Shown here: positions 15,523 through 22,973 of the stretch, piece by piece | How the letters are laid out: every line of letters starts with the position of its first letter | Position numbering within the stretch: position 1 is the stretch's first letter | Source of the DNA: Deltaproteobacteria bacterium | GTDB taxonomy: Bacteria; Desulfobacterota; Binatia; UBA12015 | Length of the DNA stretch: 50,974 nucleotides | Direction: 5' to 3' | Assembly: GCA_016874795.1 (NCBI GenBank) | Contig: VGTG01000018.1 | Location: forward strand, 1 to 50,974 | Program-made: the position numbers and the translations under genes | The notes under the pieces: generated by a model | The model's database searches: none | What the model was told of the DNA's origin: nothing | The model's input: the letters and a program-made list of their open reading frames with translations, nothing else

Positions 15523-16404
15523 TCAGAACACCGGCGCAGCGATGCCGAGGATCCGCTCGGGCCCGCCAACCGTTTCGAGGTAGCTCGCCTCGTCGACGTC
15601 GACGTAGCGCTCGCGGTAGCGCGACCACGCGTCGGCGTCCGCGGCGCTCTTCGAGTACTCCTGCAGGTGCGGCACGTCGATGCCGTACTTCGGAACGCAG
15701 GCCGTCGGGTGCGCGCCGAACGGCGCCTCGATCACGCCGTCGGTGAGCGTGCGATTCAGCACCATCGAGTGGATGCAGCTCTGTCCCGTCATCCGCTCCG
15801 TCGAGAGGATGCTCTCGCACGAGACGAAGCGGCGCTTCGCGGCGCCGCAGAAGAGATCGTCGAAGTAGGGATCGGGCCCCAGGATCTGGCCGTTGCCGCG
15901 CTCGTCGCAGTGGTCGACGTGAACGAACGCCGCATCGAGCTCGAGCGCCGGCATCGCGAGGAGGACCTCGCCGTCCGCGTACGGCGACTGCACGGTCTCG
16001 ATCTGCGGGTTCTCCGTCTCGACCGAGGTGCCGAGGCCGGCGCGACAGGGCAGGAAGGGCACGCGGATCATCGCCGCCTTCAGCCCCCACTGGAGCATGC
16101 CTTCGTCGATCTCCATCACGTCCGGCAGCGCGCCCGACTGCCTTGCCGTGCGGAAGTGCGCGTCGAGCGGGATCAGATCGAGCGACACGAAGCCGAAGAT
16201 CAGCCGCTTCACCTTGCCGGCGGCGCACAGCATGCCGACGTCGGGTCCGCCATAGCTGACGACCGTCAGGTCGCGGACGTCGGAGCGCACGATCTCGCGC
16301 ACGAGCGCCATCGGCTTCCGGCGCGCACCCCAGCCGCCGATGCCGATCGTCATCCCGTCGCGAAGCTCTGCGACGGCATCGCGCGCTGTCATCCGCTTGT
16401 CCAT
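15523..16404 (-). CDS. ipdA: CoA-transferase-family ring hydrolase alpha subunit, IpdA-like
   Basis: This 293-residue protein resembles IpdA (Rv3551): MTIGIGGWGARRKPMALVRE, VVSYGGPDVGMLCAAGKVK, EIDEGMLQWGLKAA with Glu101, FLPCRAGLGTSV, DPYFDDLFCGAAKRRFVS. IpdA carries the conserved catalytic glutamate in the DEGM motif as I recall. With IpdB it opens the ring of COCHEA-CoA in steroid degradation. It is the first gene of the operon, with ATG at 16404 about 50 bases after a promoter-like motif. It is divergent from the membrane protein at 16600. Confidence 0.85.
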   Translation of the reverse strand: MDKRMTARDAVAELRDGMTIGIGGWGARRKPMALVREIVRSDVRDLTVVSYGGPDVGMLCAAGKVKRLIFGFVSLDLIPLDAHFRTARQSGALPDVMEIDEGMLQWGLKAAMIRVPFLPCRAGLGTSVETENPQIETVQSPYADGEVLLAMPALELDAAFVHVDHCDERGNGQILGPDPYFDDLFCGAAKRRFVSCESILSTERMTGQSCIHSMVLNRTLTDGVIEAPFGAHPTACVPKYGIDVPHLQEYSKSAADADAWSRYRERYVDVDEASYLETVGGPERILGIAAPVF

Positions 16405-16456
16405 CGCCTCGGGATGTCCTCCGCTCGCGCGGGATCCGCGCGGGAGCGAAGAAGTT

Positions 16457-16485
16457 CCCCTAACAGGGCTCCCCGAAACGGTAAA
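16457..16485 (-). promoter_or_regulatory. promoter/operator-like site of the ipd operon
   Basis: On the minus strand, TTTACC (16480-16485), 17 bases, then TAGGGG (16457-16462), with a TGTTA box overlapping the -10. The same layout lies upstream of the dehydrogenase operon at 9189-9217; the plus strand reads taaca...cggtaaag in both. On the plus strand a TTGACA occurs at 16515-16520 that may serve the divergent gene at 16600. Confidence 0.45.
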
Positions 16486-16599
16486 GCCCGTCTTCATCGC
16501 GAGGGGAAACGACCTTGACATGTCGCGACCACGGGGCGTAGCTGGAAGGGGCCTCCGCGCACGCGCCCGAGCGGGGCCGAGCTCCGACGAAGCGAAGCC

Positions 16600-17772
16600 A
16601 TGAGCGCAACCGGCAGCGGGACGGCAGTTCCGATTCTCGAGCCCGACGTCCCCCGGACGGATGCACCGCGGGCCGACGCCGCGACGGTCTCGGCCGTCTC
16701 GCACGCGGCGCCCGCCGCCCCGGCCGTCGTGAGCCTCAATCCGACCGCGAAGCGCTTCTTCGTCGCGGTCCTCGGGCTGACGCTCCTGCCCTTCCTCTGG
16801 ATCCCGCTCTCGTGGGCGATGATCGGCGCGACCGTCACGACCGGAGGCGGAATCCCCACGCCGGACTCGTTCGACCTCACCAGCGCGTCCGCGCTCGCGA
16901 CGTTCACGGCGCTGCTCCTCTGGATCGGCTCGCAGGCGCACGTCGCATCGAGCCTCTTCTTCTACGGAGATCCCGAGGCGCGGCGCTTCATGCTGCGCGA
17001 GCGCCCCGGCCGCTTCGTCGTCGCGCCGATCGCGTGCATCGTCGGGATGCCGGCGAGCTTGATGCTCGCGGCGTCGCTCCCGCGCGGGACCATCAAGCAG
17101 AATCTCGTCTTCACGATCATCGGCGCGTACTGGGTCTGGCAGGCGCATCACTACACGCGGCAGAACCACGGCGTCCTCGCGTTCCTCGCACGAGCGGAGC
17201 GCACCCGGCCGTCGGAAGCCGAGATGCGCGCGATCAAGCTCTCGGGTCTGGGCGGGATCCTCGGCATCCTGCCGCTCCTCGGCGGCTTCACCACGAGCGC
17301 GTACGGCGCGCTCGGCACGCTGATGTACTTCGCCGCCTTCGGGCTGATCGCGGCGGCCTGGGTCGTTTGGCTGCGCGGCCGGAGCGAAGCGGCTCCGTCG
17401 ACCCTTCGGACCGTGACGATGGCGGTTCTCCTCCTCTTCTACGTGCCGATCCTCTTCTTCGACGACGTCTTCCCCGCGGTGATGGGCTTCGCGACGGCGC
17501 ACGGTCTCCAGTACCTGCTCTTCATGGGGTTCGTTTCGCAGGGAGCGGGCCCGAGGCGCGGCGTGAACTGGTGGGGCGCGGCGCTGTTGGTGGCGAGCGC
17601 GGTCGGTGGCGGCCTCCTGCTGCGGTACTTCGCGAAGGGCGCGGACGGTGCGTTCTATGGCGTCGCTCTCGGTCTCGTCATGGCGCACTTCGTGATCGAC
17701 GCGGGGATGTGGCGTCTGCGCGAGGCGTTCCCGCGGCAGTACGTGACGGCGCGCTTCCCCTTCCTCGGCTGA
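16600..17772 (+). CDS. polytopic membrane protein with His motifs
   Basis: This is a 390-residue protein. The first roughly 45 residues are Ala/Pro-rich and soluble, followed by about eight to nine hydrophobic segments. Conserved-looking polar motifs are SQAHVASSLFFY, WQAHHYTRQNHGVLAF, MGFATAHGLQYL and AHFVIDAGMWRLRE. Paired histidines in or next to membrane helices recall the Brp/Blh carotenoid-cleaving enzymes or other di-iron membrane oxygenases, but I cannot assign it to a family with certainty. It is divergent from ipdA across a 195-base spacer, which could mean shared regulation. Confidence 0.65.
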   Translation: MSATGSGTAVPILEPDVPRTDAPRADAATVSAVSHAAPAAPAVVSLNPTAKRFFVAVLGLTLLPFLWIPLSWAMIGATVTTGGGIPTPDSFDLTSASALATFTALLLWIGSQAHVASSLFFYGDPEARRFMLRERPGRFVVAPIACIVGMPASLMLAASLPRGTIKQNLVFTIIGAYWVWQAHHYTRQNHGVLAFLARAERTRPSEAEMRAIKLSGLGGILGILPLLGGFTTSAYGALGTLMYFAAFGLIAAAWVVWLRGRSEAAPSTLRTVTMAVLLLFYVPILFFDDVFPAVMGFATAHGLQYLLFMGFVSQGAGPRRGVNWWGAALLVASAVGGGLLLRYFAKGADGAFYGVALGLVMAHFVIDAGMWRLREAFPRQYVTARFPFLG

Positions 17773-17883
17773 GCGTTCGAGCGATTGCAACTCAGGAGAT
17801 CCTCGAGGGCTGAATTCGCGCCGCTCGGGCGCTTCACGGCTGGCGGAGGACGGTCGAGTCGCGGTAGGTCGGCAGCAGCGACC

Positions 17884-19419
17884 GTGACCCAGGCTCCACT
17901 CCGACTTCAGGTTCTTCTGGCTTTCGTTCTCCTCTGCGCGCTCGTGCTCTGCGGGGGAGCCGCGCTGGCCGCTACGAGCTCGATCGAGCTGAGCGAGTAC
18001 CGCGACGGGCGGATCTTCCAGCGGAACCGCGCGCATCGCGCCAGGCTGCCGATCGCCGGACGCTACGCCGGCGCGCCGCGCGCGATCGAGGCGCGCGTCG
18101 TGGCGGACCGCTCCTCGGCCGAGATCGTGCCCTGGACGGTAATCGACGAAGCGCCGATGGGAGGACGCTTTCGCGGCTCGCTCGCGAAGGTTCCACAAGG
18201 CGGCTGGTATCGTCTCGAGGTACGCTTCGCCGGCGAGCCTTCGGTTCGCCGAAGAGCGACCGCGCGCTTCGGAGTCGGCGTCCTCGTCGCGTGCGCCGGA
18301 CAGAGCCACATCGCGTACTGGTTTCGCGACGGTCCCGTTGGTCCGGAAGACGAGGGATGGGCGCCGCCGGCTCCGCATCGACTCGCGCGCATGTTCCGGC
18401 ACGACGGCTTCCTGGACGAGAACAAGCGGACCAACGACTGGCGCCCGATCTCGGGAGTCGGCGCGACGGTCTTCGCGAACGCGTTGATCGAGGCGCTCGG
18501 GGTTCCGGTCGGGCTCCTCCCGTACGGCGTCGGCTCGTCCGCTCTCTGGCAGGCGAACGCGCTCACGCCGCATCCCGACGTCCGCAACGCGCCGCGCACC
18601 TACGGTTGGTGGCTCGCGGACGGGAGCGGACGATATCCGCTGCGCGACAACTACGCACACCTGCGCGGCGGACTCGTCTCCGTCGGACGAGAGGTCGAAG
18701 CCCTGCTCTGGGTGCAGGGCGAAACGGACGCGATCGCGCGAGACACGGCCGCTCACTACGCGGCGGGGCTCGCTTCGCTGTTCGCCCGCTTCCGCTTCGA
18801 GACGAGGCGCGCCGACCTGCCCATCTTCCTGAGCCTCCTCGGCCGTCAATCTAAAGTGCCGTGGGCGAAGGTCATCGAGGACGTCTCGGCGCAGGCGATC
18901 CGCGATGCCCAGGTATGGGCGGCCGAGCGGGATCCGTCGACGCATCTCGCCGCGACCACCATCGATCTCCCGCTGTCACACGACGGCATCCACCTCTCCC
19001 GCATCGGGCAGGCTCTGCACGCGGCGCGAATGGCCACGGCCGTCATCGCAACGCTCGAAGGCGAGGACGAGACGCGCTATCGCGGACCGCGGCTCGATCG
19101 CCTCGATCTCCGCGACTCCTACGTCGATGTCTGGGTCGCGCACCGGGGCGGATCGGACTTCGGCCCTCCGACGGGCATCCGCGGCTTCGAGGTCTTCGGT
19201 CCCGCCGCGGGACGGGTCGTCGGCGCTTGGCGCCGCGACGCGAGCACCATCCGTCTCGCGGTGAGCGGCGAGGCGAGCTCCGTGACGGCGGTGTGCTACC
19301 TGCGCGGCGCCAATCCCGGCGGCCTCGATCCGCTTCTCTACGCGAGGCGCTACGTGCACGACGACTCGCCGCTCGCGCTACCGCTCGAGGCGGGATGCTT
19401 GACCGCCGGCGACCGCTGA
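17884..19419 (+). CDS. secreted SGNH / sialate O-acetylesterase-like hydrolase
   Basis: GTG at 17884 gives a clean signal peptide (hydrophobic run ending at AALAATS); the frame is open from a TTG at 17785. The 511-residue product has the SGNH/SASA blocks: the nucleophile region ACAGQSHIAYW, GVGSSALW, WVQGETDA, and DGIHLSRIGQ with the Asp-His pair. Before them lies a beta-rich module (residues about 30-130) and after them a C-terminal beta domain (SYVDVWVAHRGGSDF). Proteins of this type deacetylate glycans or act on carbohydrate esters outside the cytoplasm. The substrate is unknown. Confidence 0.8.
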   Translation: MTQAPLRLQVLLAFVLLCALVLCGGAALAATSSIELSEYRDGRIFQRNRAHRARLPIAGRYAGAPRAIEARVVADRSSAEIVPWTVIDEAPMGGRFRGSLAKVPQGGWYRLEVRFAGEPSVRRRATARFGVGVLVACAGQSHIAYWFRDGPVGPEDEGWAPPAPHRLARMFRHDGFLDENKRTNDWRPISGVGATVFANALIEALGVPVGLLPYGVGSSALWQANALTPHPDVRNAPRTYGWWLADGSGRYPLRDNYAHLRGGLVSVGREVEALLWVQGETDAIARDTAAHYAAGLASLFARFRFETRRADLPIFLSLLGRQSKVPWAKVIEDVSAQAIRDAQVWAAERDPSTHLAATTIDLPLSHDGIHLSRIGQALHAARMATAVIATLEGEDETRYRGPRLDRLDLRDSYVDVWVAHRGGSDFGPPTGIRGFEVFGPAAGRVVGAWRRDASTIRLAVSGEASSVTAVCYLRGANPGGLDPLLYARRYVHDDSPLALPLEAGCLTAGDR

Positions 19420-19449
19420 GCGCGGCCAGGGCCCCCCGACGTCGATGGT

Positions 19450-19490
19450 TTGACTCATGAAGTAGGAATTCCTACCCTCTTCTCATGAAG
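19450..19490 (+). promoter_or_regulatory. AbrB-PIN operator/promoter
   Basis: A perfect 14-bp palindrome GTAGGAATTCCTAC (19462-19475) is flanked by direct repeats CTCATGAAG (19454-19462 and 19482-19490), the second of which contains the start codon at 19485. TTGACT at 19450-19455 with TACCCT 17 bases later could be the -35 and -10. The palindrome lies in that spacer, as expected for autorepression by the AbrB-type antitoxin. Confidence 0.6.
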
Positions 19491-19724
19491 AGCGCGGTCT
19501 CCGAGAAGGGCCAAGTGACGATTCCCAAGGCGATTCGCGATCGCCTCGGGCTCACGCCGGGAACGCAGCTCGAGTTCCGCGCCGAGAACGGCAAGCTCGT
19601 GGGCGTCAAATCGGTACGAGAGGACGTCTTTCGGAAGTGGCGTGGTCGAGGTCGCCTGCCGGGGAATCTCTCCGTGGACAAGTATCTCCGCATGACTCGA
19701 GGCCCCGATGCGCACGGCCGTTGA
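19485..19724 (+). CDS. AbrB/SpoVT-type antitoxin
   Basis: This 79-residue protein has the swapped-hairpin AbrB fold (VSEKGQVTIPKAIRDRLGLTPGTQLEF) and a C-terminal tail (WRGRGRLP...SVDKYLRMTRG) of the kind that binds a PIN toxin. It overlaps the PIN gene by 17 bases. It probably binds the palindrome just upstream and represses the pair. Family assignment is firm; toxin neutralisation is inferred from the gene pair. Confidence 0.9.
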   Translation: MKSAVSEKGQVTIPKAIRDRLGLTPGTQLEFRAENGKLVGVKSVREDVFRKWRGRGRLPGNLSVDKYLRMTRGPDAHGR

Positions 19725-20109
19725 CTCGAGCGTGCTCCTCGACGTCGTTCTCGACGATCCTCGCCATGCGGATCGCTCGGAGGCGGCGCTTCGGGTTGCG
19801 GCGTCGACCGGAGCGCTGCTCGTCGGCGAGTGCGTGCTAGCCGAGATCGCCCCGGCGCTGGGCGTCGGGCGACTCGAGGAATTCCTTACGGATTGGGAGC
19901 TCCAGTTCGTGCCGAGCACGCGGCAGAGTGCCACGCTCGCCGGGGAGATGTTTGCCGTCTACCTCAAGCGCCGAGCGGGCCGAGCCACTCGCGTGCTTCC
20001 CGATTTCCTGATCGGCGCACATGCGAAGCACACGGCCGATCGCCTTCTCGCACGGGATCGAGGCTACTATCGCGACTATTTTCGCGACCTCGAAGTGATC
20101 TCTCCGTAG
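19708..20109 (+). CDS. PIN-domain ribonuclease toxin
   Basis: This 133-residue VapC-like PIN domain has the acidic residues expected for Mg-dependent RNase activity: Asp6 in AVDSSVLLD, Glu in CVLAEIAPAL, Asp in LPDFLIGAHA near 98, and Asp in LARDRGYYRDYF near 117. It overlaps the AbrB-type antitoxin gene upstream, so the two form a type II toxin-antitoxin pair. All four catalytic positions appear intact, so the toxin is probably functional. The RNA target cannot be inferred. Confidence 0.9.
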   Translation: MRTAVDSSVLLDVVLDDPRHADRSEAALRVAASTGALLVGECVLAEIAPALGVGRLEEFLTDWELQFVPSTRQSATLAGEMFAVYLKRRAGRATRVLPDFLIGAHAKHTADRLLARDRGYYRDYFRDLEVISP

Positions 20110-20196
20110 AAGCGCACACCTCGGACGCGGACCGCCGAGATCGCCATCCGCTGTATCTGGTGTGAAACGAGACGCCGTATCGGCCGACTCGCAGGC

Positions 20197-20958
20197 TCAG
20201 CCGCCGCGGAGCTTCTCCTGCTGCCGGTGCCGCGCGGCGCGGCTCTCGTCCGTCGTCCAGACGCCGGTCGCTTCGTCCGCCTGCTCCGGCGTCTCCGCGC
20301 GGATGCGCTCGATCGCGGCGTGCAGCAACGCCGCCTTCGTGTGCGCGTACGACTCGCGCGGATAGGCGCCGAAGCGCGCCGCGCGGCGCAGCACCGTCGC
20401 CTCGATCTGGTCCGCGGGAAGGAGCTCGTCGACGAGCCCGAGCCGCACGGCCTGCTCGGCGGGATAGACCGAGGCGCCGAGCACGAGCTCCGCCGCGCGC
20501 GCGTGCGACAGGCGGAGCTTCACGATCTCGATCGCCGCGCGCGGGAACGAAGCGCCGATCGCCACCTCGTTCATTCCGATCCGGTAGTCGCCGGCGGCGC
20601 CGAGCCGGTAGTCGCACGCGAGCGCCAGCACGAAGCCGCCCGCGATCGCGTGTCCGCGCACCATCGCGAGCGTCGGCTTCGGCAGCGTGAAGAGCGCGAC
20701 GTGCGAATCGCGGTAGAGCTCCGCAATGCGGCGCGACTCGTCGTCGTCGCGACGGGGTGCGCGCAGATCGAACCCGCCGCTGAAGAATTTTCCCGCGCCG
20801 GTGAGGACGACCGCGCGCACGGCGTCGTCGTGCTTCGCGACCAGGGCGGCTTCGAGCAGCTCGCGCAGCAGCGTCTCGTCGATCGCGTTCGCAGGCGGGC
20901 GATCGAGTGTGAGGACGCGTACGCCTCCCGGATGATCCTCGCTCCGGACCGTCGGCAA
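20197..20958 (-). CDS. enoyl-CoA hydratase/isomerase family protein
   Basis: This 253-residue crotonase starts at TTG 20958, placed six bases after GGAGGG; the upstream stop at 20961 leaves a two-base gap. It has LTLDRPPANAIDETLL, oxyanion-hole segments GAGKFFSGGFDLRAP and GHAIAGGFVLALACD, and AIGASFPRAAIEIVKLRL. A glutamate of the usual hydratase pair is not obvious, so isomerase or hydrolase activity is possible. It follows a DUF3604 gene in the same transcript. The much longer open frame through this region is a high-GC artefact. Confidence 0.83.
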   Translation of the reverse strand: MPTVRSEDHPGGVRVLTLDRPPANAIDETLLRELLEAALVAKHDDAVRAVVLTGAGKFFSGGFDLRAPRRDDDESRRIAELYRDSHVALFTLPKPTLAMVRGHAIAGGFVLALACDYRLGAAGDYRIGMNEVAIGASFPRAAIEIVKLRLSHARAAELVLGASVYPAEQAVRLGLVDELLPADQIEATVLRRAARFGAYPRESYAHTKAALLHAAIERIRAETPEQADEATGVWTTDESRAARHRQQEKLRGG

Positions 20959-20960
20959 CG

Positions 20961-22910
20961 TCAGCCCTCCTGCGCCGGCGTGTACCAGATCGGCGACGTG
21001 TAGGCGCGCTCCTGCGTCGTCATCGGCGCCTCCGGCGGCATCCGGACGTCGAAGTACTTCGCGTCGTACGCCGTCCAGCGCGGCGTCGGGATCTCGATGA
21101 CGCGGCCATAGTAGAAGGCGCGCTGCGACGGATCGAAATCCAGGTCCGTCCACACCGCGATCAGCTCGGAAGCGCCGATCGCGTTCGTGTACGTCGCCTT
21201 CGCGACGTCGACCGTGCTGCCGACGGCGGGGACCTCGCCGTCCTCGCCGCGCTTCCGGTCGCCCGACCACACGACGTCGTAGACCTGCTCGTGCAGCTCG
21301 CCGGCGTCGTCGAGCCAACCCTTCACGATCTGGTAGCGGTCCAGGTTCGCGCCGATCGGGTCCTTCAGCGCGGCGACCAGGAACGTCGGCGCCTTGCCGT
21401 CGGGTGCCGCCGTCAGGTCGCCGCCCATCGGCACGCCCTTCCGGTAGCCGACGACGCCCGGGTTCCGCGCCTGCGCGTCTTCGGGCGCGAAGTCCCAGCC
21501 GCCGAAGAAGCGCACGACCATGCGGGGGCCCGTCGTCGCGTACGTCTCGCGCCGCTCCATCGCCTCGAAGAGCGCCTCGCGCGTGTTCTCCGTCGCCCAC
21601 ACCGCCGCGTAGCCGGACGACGTCTGCTCCCATCCCATGATCGTCGCCCGGTCCGTCTCGATGAAGGGATGGGTCGCACGAACGGGGCTCGGCTCCGAGC
21701 TCGACGTCTTGCCGAAGAAGTTGTCCTCCTCGACGGCCGCGAGCCCGTTGTGGGCGTCCGTCGAGCCGACCAGGCCGAGCTTGTACGGATTGGTGCCGAG
21801 CTTCTGCTCGAGCGCGAGGCCGGTCTTCAGTGCCGAGCGCGCATACTCGTACGGGAGCATCTCGGGCGTCTTCAGCTCGCTCAGGTCGAGGTTGCCCTTG
21901 TCCCAGCGCTCGAAGCTCGCGAACTCGTCGTTCGGTGAGAGGAGCGGGTGCGTCTCGCCGTCGCCCTTGATCTGCGTCGCCTCGTAGAGGCGCTCCCACT
22001 TCGCGCGAGCCTCCGCGTACTCGCGATCGACCGGCTTCTTCGTGAAGGACTCGATCATCGGGAACATCCGACCGTTCGAGAGGTTCCCGTTGTGCGCGAT
22101 CGCGAGCACGTCGCCGCCGGTCTTCTCCTCGTACGCCTCCATCCACTTCCACAGCTCGCGCGGGTCGTCGCTTCCCGGCGGGTACACGGTGAACGGCTCG
22201 ACGCGGCTCGCGCGATCGGCGCCGTCGCGGAAGATCACGTTCCGGTGCAGGTTGTTGCCGCCGGTGTTCGAGGTCCACTCGTATCCGATGAAGGCGGTGA
22301 ACCGGCCCGGGTCGTTCGACTCCTCGGCCGCGTCGATCGTGTCCTGCCAGGCCGAGCGGTACGAAGGCGTGCCGGGCAGGGACATGATCGATTTCGGAAA
22401 CGTCCCCTGCGAGAACGCCATGATGATCTCGATCGCCGCCTGGGCGCCCTGGCCGGCCTGCATCAGGTCGTACCACTTCCGGCCGGTCGGATCGGCGAGC
22501 ACCTCCGGCTTCCCGGCCGCGAGGTCGGGGAAGAAGCCCATGTTGTCGGAGTGATCGGCGACGACCAGGAAGTCGAGCGAGCGCGCGAGCCGCACGCGCT
22601 GTCCGCTCGAAGCCGAGATCTCCTCGCCGCGGGCGAACCGATACGCGTCGCGCGGCGTCAGGATGCAGCCGAAAGCGCCCGCGTCCATCGACATGCCCGT
22701 ATGGAGGTGCGTGTCCCCGAAGAAGGGCTGCGCCGGGAAGTCGCGCTCCGCGTATGGAGAGTAGGGAGCCTTGCGGAACGCGAGCGCGGTCGACGCATCG
22801 AGCGTGCCGGTGTCGGTGACGACGGTCTCCCCCGCAGCGGAGACACCCACTCCGAGAGCGAGGACGAGCCCCAAGCTCGCCCAGACGGACGGCCTCTTCG
22901 TTCGCGGCAC
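20961..22910 (-). CDS. exported DUF3604 protein (PHP-like metal hydrolase)
   Basis: This is a 649-residue protein with an N-terminal signal peptide (GTG start at 22910; VWASLGLVLALGVGVSAAGE). Metal-binding segments typical of DUF3604 are FFGDTHLHTGMSMDAG (His-x-His), VVADHSDNMG, IAHNGNLSNG and LVGSTDAHNG, all resembling the PHP amidohydrolase-like fold. DUF3604 proteins are common in marine and hydrocarbon-degrading bacteria, but their substrate is not known to me. The C-terminal third (VAALKDPIGANLDRYQ, YTSPIWYTP) is also characteristic. The gene precedes a crotonase with a two-base gap. Confidence 0.85.
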   Translation of the reverse strand: MPRTKRPSVWASLGLVLALGVGVSAAGETVVTDTGTLDASTALAFRKAPYSPYAERDFPAQPFFGDTHLHTGMSMDAGAFGCILTPRDAYRFARGEEISASSGQRVRLARSLDFLVVADHSDNMGFFPDLAAGKPEVLADPTGRKWYDLMQAGQGAQAAIEIIMAFSQGTFPKSIMSLPGTPSYRSAWQDTIDAAEESNDPGRFTAFIGYEWTSNTGGNNLHRNVIFRDGADRASRVEPFTVYPPGSDDPRELWKWMEAYEEKTGGDVLAIAHNGNLSNGRMFPMIESFTKKPVDREYAEARAKWERLYEATQIKGDGETHPLLSPNDEFASFERWDKGNLDLSELKTPEMLPYEYARSALKTGLALEQKLGTNPYKLGLVGSTDAHNGLAAVEEDNFFGKTSSSEPSPVRATHPFIETDRATIMGWEQTSSGYAAVWATENTREALFEAMERRETYATTGPRMVVRFFGGWDFAPEDAQARNPGVVGYRKGVPMGGDLTAAPDGKAPTFLVAALKDPIGANLDRYQIVKGWLDDAGELHEQVYDVVWSGDRKRGEDGEVPAVGSTVDVAKATYTNAIGASELIAVWTDLDFDPSQRAFYYGRVIEIPTPRWTAYDAKYFDVRMPPEAPMTTQERAYTSPIWYTPAQEG

Positions 22911-22973
22911 CAGCGCCTCCTCTTCCTGCGGCGCCGGTCGTCGATGCGTCAGGAGCCGCGGCGGTGAATGTAG

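Noticed and set aside
16600-17772. Assignment of the His-rich membrane protein as a Brp/Blh carotenoid dioxygenase
   Set aside because: Membrane histidines are suggestive, but the family motif cannot be confirmed by eye, so only a general description was given.
15523-18945. A 1140-codon open frame on the minus strand extending ipdA upstream
   Set aside because: Upstream of the ATG at 16404 it is antisense to the membrane protein and esterase genes and has low-complexity Arg-rich composition.
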